Source: Puccinellia tenuiflora (Eukaryota > Streptophyta > Magnoliopsida > Poales > Poaceae). Taken from it: a stretch of DNA of 64,000 nt. The notes under the pieces are model-generated. The model made no database searches. It had not been told where the DNA came from and saw only the letters and a program-made list of their open reading frames with translations. A program made the position numbers and the translations under genes. This document shows positions 1 through 9,886 of this stretch, one piece after another; positions within the stretch are counted from its first letter, which is position 1, and each line of letters begins with the position of its first letter. Where the stretch lies: assembly GCA_012064385.1 (NCBI GenBank), contig QRDG01000240.1:1717406-1781405 (forward strand), in the 5' to 3' direction.

Positions 1-65
1 AGCAAGGGGGTCGGTGCCAGCTATGCTAACCCTAACTTGCTATACAAGAAACACATAATCTAACA
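1..65 (-). repeat. 3' LTR of copia element 1 (partial)
   Basis: It matches the start of the LTR at 4772-4901 almost exactly; one base is missing in the GGTGCC(C)AGC stretch. It runs off the window. The purine-rich tract TGCGGGGGA (minus strand) just to its right at 66-74 is the polypurine tract. Confidence 0.85.
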
Positions 66-944
66 TCCCCCGCAGTCTCAACTGTGGGCTCGACAACATT
101 GAGACTGAAACGAATATCAGTAAATGGCGTTGTAGCTAGTCCTTTGGTGAATATGTCGGCAAACTGAGCTGTGGTAGGAACATGAAGCACACGAACTTGG
201 CCCAATGCAACCTTCTCCCGAACAAAGTGAATGTCAATCTCAATATGCTTAGTACGCCGATGTTGAACTGGATTTCCCGACATATAAACTGCTGAAATAT
301 TATCACAATAAACGATAGTGGCCTGGCTGAATGGAATGATGTAGCTCGTCAAGTAACTGGCACAACCAAACTGTTTCAGCAACTGCATGAGCAACTGCAT
401 GATACTCAGCCTTGGCTGACGAACGAGAGACCGTAATCTAGCGCTTCGAAGACCACGAAATCAAATTGTTGCCAAGAAAAACACAGTATCCTAAAGTGGA
501 TCGACAAGTATCGGGACAACCAGCCCAGTCAGCATCAGAATATGCCGTCAAAGTAGTGGGTGAGGAGGTGTTTATATGGAGACCGTGATCAAGTGTACCT
601 TTGAGATACCTAAGTATTCTTTTGACATGATTGAAGTGTGAAACTCTAGGATCATGCATGTAGAGACAAGCTTGTTGAACGACATAAGAAAGCTCAGGGC
701 GTGTGATAGTAAGATATTGAAGAGCACCAGTTAAACTACGATACAGAATAGCATCAGGAAAAACCTCACCAGCAGAAGACAGTTTTGTTGTTGTATCAAT
801 AGGAGTTTTAGAGGGTTGACAATCTAACATACTGGCCCTAATAAGAATATCAAGAGAATATTGACGTTGAGAAAGAAAGAGACCATTGGAATCACGAGAG
901 ACGGCAATACCTAAGAAATGATGTAAAGAACCTAAATCTGTCAT
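32..944 (-). pseudogene. copia RT end and RNase H
   Basis: 438-944 carries the RT C-terminus (MTDLGSLHHFLGI) and the start of RNase H (YSDADWAGCPDT, LISWSSK). After a stop and a frameshift near 310-438, positions 32-400 carry the RNase H end with CDN, RRTKHIEIDIHFVRE and FTKGLAT. This is a normal Ale-type pol C-terminus, broken by at least one stop and one shift. Confidence 0.85.
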
Positions 945-956
945 GGCAAATTCATG

Positions 957-2213
957 CTAGAGGAGAGAGATGACATGATGAAGAAAATTTTTAGAGGAGG
1001 CAGTAAGGACAATATCATCAACATAAAGAAGGAGATATGCAACCTGACCGTCGGAATTAAAGACAAAGAGAGAATAATCGGAACGAGATGGAGTGAAACC
1101 AATAGTTTGGACAAAGGTAGAAAAACGTTGAAACCAGGCTCTAGGAGCTTGTTTTAAACCGTATAGAGATTTATTAAGAAGACAGACATGATTGGGAAAA
1201 GCAGGATCTTCAAAGCCAAGAGGTTGTTGACAGTAGACGGTTTCATTAAGAGTACCATTAAGAAAAGCATTTTTTACATCAAGTTGGTGAATTGGCCAAG
1301 AAGAAGAAACAACAATACTAAGGATAGTGCGAATAGTACTAGGTTTAACAACAGGTGAAAAGGTTTCATCATAATCTATACCATGCTGTTGAGAAAAACC
1401 TCGACAAACCCAACGTGCTTTATAGCAAGAGAGAGTGCCGTCAGAGTGAAACTTTTGCCTAAAGACCCATTTGCCAGAAACGATATTGGTGTTGGGAGGA
1501 CGGGAAACGAGTTGCCAAGTATCATTGAAGAGTAGCGCATTAAATTCATCATGCATGGCCTCAGCCCAATTAGGGTCTAGAAGAGCTGATTTGTAAGTTT
1601 TAGGAAGAGGTGAGATGGAGGGATTGGCCTGGTCGTGAGTGGCGTGCAGATTGAGACGTCGAGTAGGTAGACGGAAGCCAGATTTGGCGCGAGTATGCAT
1701 AGTATGGTCGTTAATAGGAGCAGGAGCGGGAATTGCGTGAGGTGGGGGGGCTGGTGTTGGCGAGGTGCCCGACGCAGCGGAGGAATCGGGCGCGGGAGTG
1801 GGAGGGGTTGGTGGTTTTGCCCTGGCAAGATTTTCAGTGGTTTGGGTTGGTGCGACAGGGTGGTTAGGAACCGGGGCAGGAGAAACGACCGGCTGGGCTG
1901 CCGCGGCAGGGAGAACAGCAAGTTCGGCTGCCGAGGCAGGAGCTGCTGCCGAGGCAGGAAAAACAGAGGGTTCGGCTGCCGAGGTAGGAGCAGAGGGAGC
2001 AGTGTTGGATGATACAATGGTAGTGTATAGGGGCAGTCGAGAGGCCTGGTGTGGGGAAGAGTTTGGTAGGGTGTGGAGAGAGGTAGGGGTTGTCCTTGGA
2101 GCAAAGGGAAAAACGGTTTCATCAAAGGTAACGTGCCTGGAAATATGAACATGTCTGGAGAGGAGGTCAAGGCAACGATATCCTTTGTACTCATCGGAAT
2201 ATCCAAGGAACAC
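957..2213 (-). pseudogene. copia integrase C-terminus and reverse transcriptase
   Basis: After the integrase end comes a Pro/Ala-rich linker, then the RVT_2 reverse transcriptase with WVFRQKFHSDG, LDVKNAFLNG, SLYGLKQAPRAW and the catalytic YVDD (LLLYVDDIVLTAS). A TAG at 957-959 stops the frame, which continues in the same phase into 438-944. Confidence 0.88.
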
Positions 2214-2881
2214 GCAGGGAATGGAACGAGGTGAAAGTTTGTTTGGAGAGGTAGCAGAGACATTGGGAAAACAAAGACAATGAAGACTCTGAGCTCAGAA
2301 TAATTTGGGTGACAAAGAAAGAGAGAGAAGTAGGGTGTCATTTTAGGATTGACGCTAGATGGACGAATGTTGAGAAGAAAAGTGGCAGTGCGTAAGGCTT
2401 CAGCCCAAAATTTAGAGGGCATCGATGAGTTAATAAGAAGAGTTCGAATAATATCATTTATGGTCCGGAGGGAGCGTTCGGCTTTACCGTTTTGGGGAGA
2501 GGTGTATGGGCAGGAGAAGCGAAGAAGAATGCCGTGTTGAAGGAAAAAATTCCGATTTGCAAAATTGTTAAATTCACGACCATTATCACATTGAATAAAT
2601 TTAATTGGGAGAAAGAAATGAGTGGCGACATATCGTTGAAAGCTAAGAAAAAGGTTGTGAACATCAGATTTATTGCGAAGAGGAAAAGTCCAAACAAAAT
2701 GAGTGAAATCATCTAGTATGACAAGATAATACTTAAAACCCGAAATACTTATAGTTGGTGATGTCCACAAATCATAATGAAGAAGCTCGAAAGGAAAAGT
2801 GCTAAAAGAACTAGAGGTGCTAAAGGGGAGACGAACATGCTTGCCCTGTTGGCATGGCTCACAAAGAGAAGGACTATGATA
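2214..2881 (-). pseudogene. copia integrase core
   Basis: It continues the frame of the preceding segment after the stop. The catalytic residues of the DDE core are visible in YDLWTSP, CDNGREF and NGKAERS. A frameshift near 2215-2260 moves the reading into the RT frame, where MFLGYSDEYKGYRC is the integrase C-terminus. The open frame itself runs on to 1577 but is noise past the shift. Confidence 0.8.
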
Positions 2882-4060
2882 TTATTTATTACATGTAATT
2901 GAAAAATCACTAAGCAAAGTGGACAGTGTAGCATTATTTGGATGGCCAAAACATCGATGCCAGAGGTCTACGGTGGCGAGCATGGATGATGGTGAGGAAG
3001 CAGCAGGTGCGCCATGAACAGAGTAGAGGTCGCCGGAGCTAGCGAAGCGAACGATCTCCTCCTTGATCAGAAAGTCCTTCACAGATAAGCCAAAGGGGTC
3101 AAACTCGATGGAGACATTATTATCTTGAGTAAAACGACGAACAGAGATTAAGTTTTTGATGTGGGCTGGTGCAACGAGAACATCACAGAGAAGAAGAGGT
3201 TTGGTTAGAGATGGAAGGTGAGTGTTACCGACACAAGAAATAGGTATGGTAGAGCCATCACCAAGAGTAATGGATGAAAAGTGAGATGGTGTGCAAGATG
3301 ACAGCATATTGGTTGATGCAGACATATGACTAGAAGCACCAGAATCGAAGATCCAATCAGTACCTGAGTTACCTTGGGCAGCGAAGTTGTTCATGGCCTG
3401 AAGAAACGCAGCTTGATCCCAGTTCGGGGCGTTGGGAGCAGGGGCAGTTGTTGGTGCAGGTACCGGCGCAGGTGGTGCAGCGGGCGCCGTGTACATGTTG
3501 TATGGCGAGTAGTAGACTCCTGGATCGGCAGTGTAGATGGGAGCCGAGGGGCCATATGGCGGAGGCGGCGGTGCAGCATATGGAGCGTATGTGGGAGCAG
3601 CATAGTAAGCATGAGGCGGGGGCCGTGGTGCGAGAGGACACGGCGATCCAGTATGAGGGCGCACACCGGGCTTCCATGCGCCAGAGTATGCCGGAGGAGC
3701 GCCGGCCGAGGAGGGCACGGTCCAGGGCATGGACCAAGCCAGGACCATCCCGGTCCACGGATCATGAGGCCGCCAGGTCGGTGCTGCAGGGGGAGCCGGT
3801 GTCGATGTAGAGGTGCCGATCGGAGCTGGTGGAGCGGGAGGAGTAGGAGGCCTAGGTGGCCTATACATGGGCTTTGTCCCGCGGTAATTTGGGCTGGGGC
3901 GCCAGCCAGGAGGTGGAGCAGGCATCAAGGGCGGAGCAGGTGCTGGTGGCCGAGGCGTGGCCGTGAAGACTTGAGGACGTGCCTCCTTTGTAGTGATGCT
4001 GCGATCCGCCCACTGCAACATGGACCGTACCTCTTCGAAAGAGGGTGGGGGTCGCATCAT
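2882..4060 (-). pseudogene. copia gag C-terminus, protease and integrase zinc finger
   Basis: The segment opens with a long proline/alanine-rich gag tail. The aspartic protease motif WIFDSGASSHM follows, then the start of the integrase zinc finger (WHRCFGHPN). A stop at 2882-2884 interrupts integrase, but the same frame continues beyond it. The DSG active-site triplet is intact. Confidence 0.85.
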
Positions 4061-4743
4061 GGGGATGAAAGATGCCTGCTTGTCGAAGTGCTCGCTGAGG
4101 CCGTCGAGAGAACCTTGATAAGTTGGCGGTCCTCGATAGGGTCCCCAAGTTCACTGAGCTCGTCGGCGATGGTCTGGAGGCGTTGGCAGTAGGCGCCGAC
4201 GCGGGAGTCGCCTTGAACGGTGCTACGGAGCTCCGTGTTGAGGGTGTTGATGTGAGCGTCAACGTTGTCCTGAAAAAGTTGTCGAAGGGCCGTCCAAAGC
4301 GTGGCGGCGTTGGTGGCGGTGCGGAAGACCAAATTGAAGATCTCGGTGCTCACTCGCTGGTAGATCCACTGTATAACAGCGAGATCATCCTTGATCCAGC
4401 GAGGATCCGAGGGGCGCGGGGCAGCGTTGATGTCGATGTGCTGAAGAAGGTTGCAACGTCCGAGGTGAACTTCGAAGAGATGACGCCAGTGATAGTAGTT
4501 GTGTTTGGGTAAATCTAAGGTGATTGGGATTAAAGGAGTAACATCTGAAATTGTGTCTGCAAAGTTTATGGTGGTAGGAATTTGTAGGGCTTGAGGGGAG
4601 AGGAAGGAAGAAGGGTGTGCGGCGGCGGTGGTGGCGGTAGCCGCAGCGTCGGAGGCTTTGGCCGCGGCGGCAGCGTTGACGGCCGCGCGCCACTTGAAGT
4701 AACCAGGTGGCGGTGGCGGTGGAGGGGTGGGCGGAATCGCCAT
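4057..4743 (-). pseudogene. copia gag, N-terminal part
   Basis: A 228-codon reading frame starts with a proline-rich leader and holds a UBN2-type capsid region (HYWRHLFEVHLGRC, then a helical stretch to DELSELGDPIEDRQL). It begins just downstream of the primer-binding site, which supports the start. The next segment (2882-4060) is in a different frame, so a frameshift sits near 4060. Confidence 0.8.
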
Positions 4744-4760
4744 GCCCTAGATCAGTGTTA

Positions 4761-4771
4761 ATCTGATACCA
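4761..4771 (-). promoter_or_regulatory. Primer-binding site, copia element 1
   Basis: The minus strand reads TGGTATCAGAT immediately after the LTR end. This matches the 3' end of initiator methionine tRNA used by plant copia elements. Confidence 0.85.
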
Positions 4772-4901
4772 TGAAGAGTTTTGATATAATTGTATTGCTT
4801 AATTAATAAACGAGAGGGGTACAAGGTTTATATAGAGCAAGGGGGTCGGTGCCCAGCTATGCTAACCCTAACTTGCTATACAAGAAACACATAATCTAAC
4901 A
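4772..4901 (-). repeat. 5' LTR of copia element 1 (130 bp)
   Basis: On the minus strand it starts TGTTAGATTATG and ends CTCTTCA, directly followed by the TGGTATCAGAT primer-binding site. A TATATAA box lies at 4828-4834. The outer 65 bases recur at positions 1-65. Confidence 0.88.
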
Positions 4902-6637
4902 ATTAGTCCATCACAAATAAGCTGCATGGGAGGACATGAATCTCGATTCTTAGGCATCGCTGAATCACCACACATTCAGTAATTTGACATATACATTGAT
5001 AAACCAAAACAAATATGGAAACATGAAATCTGTCCATGGATATCATATATTGGCTGGAAAGAAGGGCAAGCGTGCGCAATGGAGACTGCGGGACGGCAAG
5101 CTCCTGCAGTTTATCAGATTAAGAAGCATATATGGAGGTAGGGGAGCAACATGGTACCTGGTAGGGGAGACGTAGAGAGGAATGAGGATTGATCGAGGAG
5201 ATTCCATGGGAGGGAGGGAGGGGTGGTGGATCGGTGCAGCTGTTGCTGTTCCGCGTCGGACATGTGGTGGCCAGCGAAGAGACCGGCTCCCGGCGCTGCT
5301 GCCCCGGTTGAAGAACTCCTGTACTCGTCAGATGGTGTCCTGGAAAACCCGCTCATGGTCTTGCAGTCATAGCATGACAGGGGCCAACGGAGAAGGGTAG
5401 AACGATGGAAACTCTATATCTAAGATTCGGGCACACCTCGGGCATGGTTGTATCCTATGTGGGGGATTGAGAAGAGTAATATGAACTGTAGCCATGAATG
5501 CGATAGTGGTGGGAGTTGAACTGGAACCGCCGGTGCCAGAATTCAATGTTTACAATTGTTTTTGTGAAAAATGATCGTGGCAACCGGAGTGAGGTTTAGA
5601 AATAGAAGATGATGTGGAGCTAGTGGGGACAGGTGAGAACCAATAGGAAGAATTGAGGTGATGTGGCATGCTTGCATGTTGAGAGAAATACCTATAGTGG
5701 GTTGCTTCTATTTTGATATTATAGATTAGTTCCTTTGATCAAAACTAACTGTAGTGACATGTGCTATGCATTATACATGGTTTAGTTATTTTCTGACGAC
5801 ACATAAAACGGATCAGAGGGAGTAGTTGTATTATTGTTAGAGACAGATGATATGGTCAATTTTTTATATCTTAAAGTAACTACCTATGTATTTTACAAGT
5901 CATATCTCTAGCCCATTATGAATCAATTTTCTTTTCGTAATTTTGTCTAGAATGAACTTAAATCACTGAGTATGAGTACTTATTTTATATTTTATCATTT
6001 TGAGAACTAGGATGATCGATAATAGTTAATATATATATTTTTTTGTGAAAAGTTAATATATTTCTTGATAGGGATTCATAACTTTTTATTATGTTACGAT
6101 GTAATACTGACCGCAAACTCGGATATGCGGATCAGGATATTTTTTTGAAACAAGAGGATAATTATTTCATGAGGATACTGATATGTGGATTGTGACATAT
6201 TGGAAAAAAATAAGTGAATTACATGTGCAACATTACTAGAGTTAGTTAATAAACATTCGAGCTAGCAATTGCGACGCACCTGGTTATTTTTAAATCTAAC
6301 ATTATGTACGTGATTGGTGGATCAAAAGGTAGCTAGAGATGGATTCAAATCAAGTGAAAAATAGCGCGCTATCACTTTTAGCGTGACCCTTCTTAAAATG
6401 CTATATAAGCTACAACGTGATATATCGTGCTATATTTAAAATAGCGTTTCGCGAAAAATGCAATATATAGTCCAAATATTAAGGATTTCAACACTAAATA
6501 TTTGTCCAAAACCAATACATGCATAACTAGTTAACCAGATACAAAAGTCAATGTCCATATCCATGGCATAAACACAAATATGAGGCACAAATCCATAAAC
6601 AAAGTATCAAACTCTAAAAGACAAATTGTTTAAACTT
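4902..6637. other. Intergenic, mostly unassigned
   Basis: I see no complete gene. A short minus-strand reading frame at 5114-5356 has a codon pattern suggestive of an old exon but matches no family I recognise. A lone Stowaway-type end lies near 5816-5835. The rest is AT-rich without clear structure. Confidence 0.5.
5816..5835 (-). repeat. Lone Stowaway-type terminal repeat
   Basis: The minus strand reads TACTCCCTCTGATCC, the typical Stowaway end next to a TA. No matching partner end is seen nearby, so this is a truncated copy at most. Confidence 0.45.
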
Positions 6638-6905
6638 TTAATTAGAATCACTGGCGTCATTTTCCGATTCATTAGAAGATCCATCAGCTTGCACCTCATC
6701 ATCACCACTTAAAATAGGAAACATCCTCTTCCCAGGATGAGAAACTCTCTTTCGTTGTGATGTTGAGGAAGCGCTCCCGCCGCCTATACAACTCGAGGCG
6801 GAGGATGAGCTGGATCCGCTGTTGGAGAAAGCGCTCCGTCGTCCTGCAAGCCTGCAACTCGACGAGGCGTCTCCACCGTCGCTCCCGTGAACAACCGAGG
6901 AGAAT
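6638..6905 (-). pseudogene. Possible transposase C-terminal exon (hAT-like?)
   Basis: An open minus-strand stretch without an ATG ends at the stop 6638-6640. It encodes a serine-rich region, a basic patch (SQRKRVSHPGKRMF) and an acidic tail ending NESENDASDSN. Basic-then-acidic tails of this kind are common in plant hAT-type transposase-like proteins. AT-rich flanks on both sides carry related TAGCG/GCTATA motifs (about 6360-6440 and 6995-7060). The assignment is an inference and weak. Confidence 0.3.
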
Positions 6906-7701
6906 TAAGTTAGATACCGGGGAGTGACCTAGTGATGAGGAGTGTGTGTTGGACTTTTGTTTGGACCGAGGGAGTCTCGTTTTTTAAAAAAAAAGTGCTA
7001 TAACACTAACATGTTTAGCATGGTTTAGTGCGTATAAAACATGATTAGCGTCGTAGCGGCCATTTCTGACTAAGTATAATGTAATCTCTTCTCAAATACG
7101 TTATACCGCTCTATTTTTTCATTGGTCAAATAAACACTAATCGTCGCCTGCCCTTGTTTCTCAAGACTGTTTTTTTTTTTACCTGGCCTGGATCTTTTTT
7201 ATTGGTTTTATCATCAGATAAAAAGAGGATGATGACTCGATATGCTGATCCACCCATGCTGATGTGGCACGGTGATCTATCCTTTGAGTTCCGGGGTCCA
7301 TGGATCATGGAGGTGATGGATTCCATTTGGATCACTACCACTGGAGACCCCACGTGTTTTAGGACGCGACGTGCACTTTGGCAGCGTGAGGCCGATTTCC
7401 CACTTCCAACGGCATCGTCTCCGGTCTCCACGCGCACATGTGAGCTCCAACCGCGACTAGTAGTACTAATCTTTATTTAGTTAATCAAAATTCTCCACAC
7501 TCCGAACTCTCTTTTCACGATGTGTGGATGGAGATGGGGATATTTATGCATGAAGTATTTATCCTTAGAATATGTAGTCGATGGATTTTCAACACGTGAT
7601 GATATTGTCGTGACGTACTTGGTCATAATATACAGAGTACTGCGCATGTAGATCAATCACTAAAGAGATCTTCGAGTAATTTGTGTTTTAGACTTTAGAG
7701 T
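6906..7701. other. Intergenic, nothing recognised
   Basis: It contains short homopolymer runs and a mixed-composition segment at 7240-7480. No gene family or repeat structure could be supported. Confidence 0.5.
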
Positions 7702-7711
7702 TTTTTTTAAG

Positions 7712-9339
7712 GGAGCTGCTGAGCGTCCCCCGGGGGATTAGATTTCTAATCCCCCGGGTGGACAACCGTTGGATTAGCTCGAGTCATCCGTCCAGATTGC
7801 GACACGTGTCACAATAGCCCCCAGTCCCACTTTTGCTACCATAATGTACCAAAGTAGCAAAAAACGGTTCAATTGTAGCAAACTCTATTTTCACCTAAAA
7901 ACACAGACCTCGCCGGAGACTCGCCGGAGACCTCGCCGGAGACTCGCCGGAGTCTCGCCGGAGACATCGCCAGAGATGTCGCCGGAGACCTCACCGGAGA
8001 CTTAGTAGCAAAAAATATATGCTATAATAGCAAAAACACACAAAGATTGTAGCAACTTTTTTTTGCTATTGTAGCAAAACCGGTCTCGTCGGAGACTCGC
8101 CGGAGAACTTGTAGCAAAAAAATATAATATTGTAGAAAAAACATAGAACAAATGTAGCAAAACCTGATTTCGCCGGATACTCGCCGGAGAGATTGTAGCA
8201 AAAAAAATATGGTATAGTGGCAACAAAGCATAAATATTGTAGCAAGAAAAATTTGCTATTGTAGCAAACTGTGCAATGATGAAAAATATAATTGTAGCAA
8301 GACAAATTTTGCCCCAAGAATTGTAGCAAATAGTTTATACTATGTTAGCAAAACCGCCAAACTAAGGTAGCAAAAAGAACAAATAATTGTAGCATCACAT
8401 TTTTAACATGTCTATCACAAAAAACTCAAATCGCCCGAGAGGTGGTAGCAAATAATTTGTACTATATTAGCAAAACTGTAGAACAAAAGTAGCAACAAAA
8501 AATGCACGATTGTAGCGTCTGTAATTTTATGGCAAGGTCTTGCAGTAGCAGCCGCATCTCGCACTATAGCCAGGCGACGGGGAGCCTCCCGTGGTACAGC
8601 GTTGGTGGGCACATGCTGGTTGGCGGCGGGATCCCGGAGACGAATCCGACATGCTTGTACGGGCACGGGGCGGTACCCAGCGGCGACGTTAGGCGGCGCC
8701 CATGGGGAAGACGAAGACGCCGAGCTCGATTTGGGGCGCCCGGGAACGATTCTTCTCGCGGGGAGGCGCGGGGCTTCGCGGCGCGCCGGCGGCGCCCGAG
8801 GGACTGGGCGGCGGCGGATCCGGCGGTGCGTGGCGGGATCTCGCTAGCGGTACTGGAGGCGGAGCCACGCCGTCGACCAGCACCACCGCAGCCATGGCCG
8901 GAGGCCCGCCCGGTCGGAAGCTGTGCGTGGTCGCCCAGCACCACCGCAGCCATGGTCGGAGGCTGCACCGAGGCAGTTAGTGACGGGCTAGAGGCGGCGA
9001 GTACCTGGAAGCATCAGGCGAGGTAAGAGGCGGCGCCGGCGGCGAGGCTGGGGTGAACGCGTTGCGACGGAGGCCCACCGGTTCGCGGCGGTGGAGGCGT
9101 ACCGGCGGGCGGCGGTAGAAATCTGGGCTGGTCGAGGTAGGGGACGACCACGGGGAGAAGATGGAGACGAAGGTGGGCCCCGCATGGACACACGGCAGAC
9201 GCAGGAGGTGGAGGATCACGTCTCCGTTCCCCCGGGGGCCCGACTCCGTGCTACGCCCCACGCGTAGGGACACGTGGCGCACGCGCTGACCAGGACGATG
9301 CGAGACGGCCCATCGTCCGGGGGAACGCCAGACTTTTCC
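7712..9339. mobile_element. Non-autonomous MULE-type DNA transposon, 1628 bp
   Basis: A 10-bp direct repeat, TTTTTTTAAG, lies at 7702-7711 and 9340-9349. The inner ends form an imperfect inverted repeat: GGAGCTGCTGAGCGTCCCCC at the left and GGAAAAGTCTGGCGTTCCCC as the right-end complement. A 9-10 bp duplication with such ends fits Mutator-like elements, although the T-rich target weakens the duplication evidence. There is no transposase. The left half is built from GTAGCAAAA units and CGCCGGAGA units; the right half (8500-9290) is GC-rich and unassigned. Confidence 0.65.
7905..8200. repeat. Degenerate tandem CGCCGGAGA repeats with GTAGCAAAA units
   Basis: Units of the type CTCGCCGGAGAC are repeated at 7908-7999 and again near 8086-8110 and 8171-8192. 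Between and after them GTAGCAAAA-like words recur many times up to about 8500. No reading frame is preserved across the array. Confidence 0.75.
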
Positions 9340-9451
9340 TTTTTTTAAGCACCAAAAACAACGTAGACACGCAAAACATGCACATAACCACCTTGCATAG
9401 GCAATTTTGTCTGAAAGTTATGATGATCATTCCGAAGCAACTTAAATGTTA

Positions 9452-9545
9452 CTCCCTCCGATCCATAAAAAGTGTTGCTCATTCTGTATTAAGTTAGTAT
9501 AAACTTTATACTAAGTGGGCGACACTTTTTATGGATCGGAGTGAG
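9452..9545. mobile_element. Stowaway MITE, 94 bp, complete
   Basis: Ends CTCCCTCCGATCCATAAAAA and its near-perfect inverted complement are flanked by TA duplications at 9450-9451 and 9546-9547. The length and ends are typical of grass Stowaway (Tc1/mariner) MITEs. The whole element can fold into one long hairpin. Confidence 0.92.
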
Positions 9546-9886
9546 TACTATGTTAGATACATGAAACATCATTCAGAGCGACTAAATGCCCGGCCTAAGG
9601 CCATCTCCAACGCGCCGACCCAAACGGACCTGTTTTTGGTCCGTTTGCGTCGCGGAACGGATAGGGGTCTGTCCCCGTCCGGCCTTTTCTGGCCAATGCA
9701 CCCAACGGGCCGACCCAGTTGGTCCGCCTCTTTTTTTTTGAAGACAATAGATTTCAAAACAATTGCAAATAAGAAGACATAGGCACTGGTAGCAAAATAT
9801 GTGCCATATCGGCATTCAACATAGTATTATCCAAAAGAGGAGCCCGAGGTCCACATAGTTCATTGACAATACACACTTGAGATGAA

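Larger units (their letters stand above)
1..4901 (-). mobile_element. Ty1/copia retrotransposon, Ale/Retrofit-like, left end cut by window
   Basis: The element reads right to left as 5' LTR, primer-binding site, gag, protease, integrase, RT, RNase H, polypurine tract and 3' LTR. The domain order (integrase before RT) makes it copia. The very short LTR and the RNase H motif DNISAVYMSGNPV suggest the Ale/Retrofit (Hopscotch) lineage. The 3' LTR is only partly inside the window, so the target duplication cannot be checked. Several stops and frameshifts break gag-pol, so this copy is not autonomous. Confidence 0.9.

Noticed and set aside
1695..2148. Gly/Arg- and Ala-rich plus-strand frames
   Set aside because: Antisense of the Pro/Ala-rich linker between integrase and RT in the copia element.
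3374..4192. Long plus-strand reading frame (272 codons) opposite copia gag
   Set aside because: It is a mirror of the GC-rich, proline-rich gag on the other strand; Arg/Trp/Cys-rich composition and no motifs.
7905..8200. CRISPR-like or satellite array from the CGCCGGAGA repeats
   Set aside because: Units are short, irregular and without unique spacers, and lie inside a plant DNA transposon.
8502..9026. GC-rich overlapping frames on both strands
   Set aside because: Inside the non-autonomous MULE; no motif, several frames open at once as expected for GC-rich non-coding DNA.
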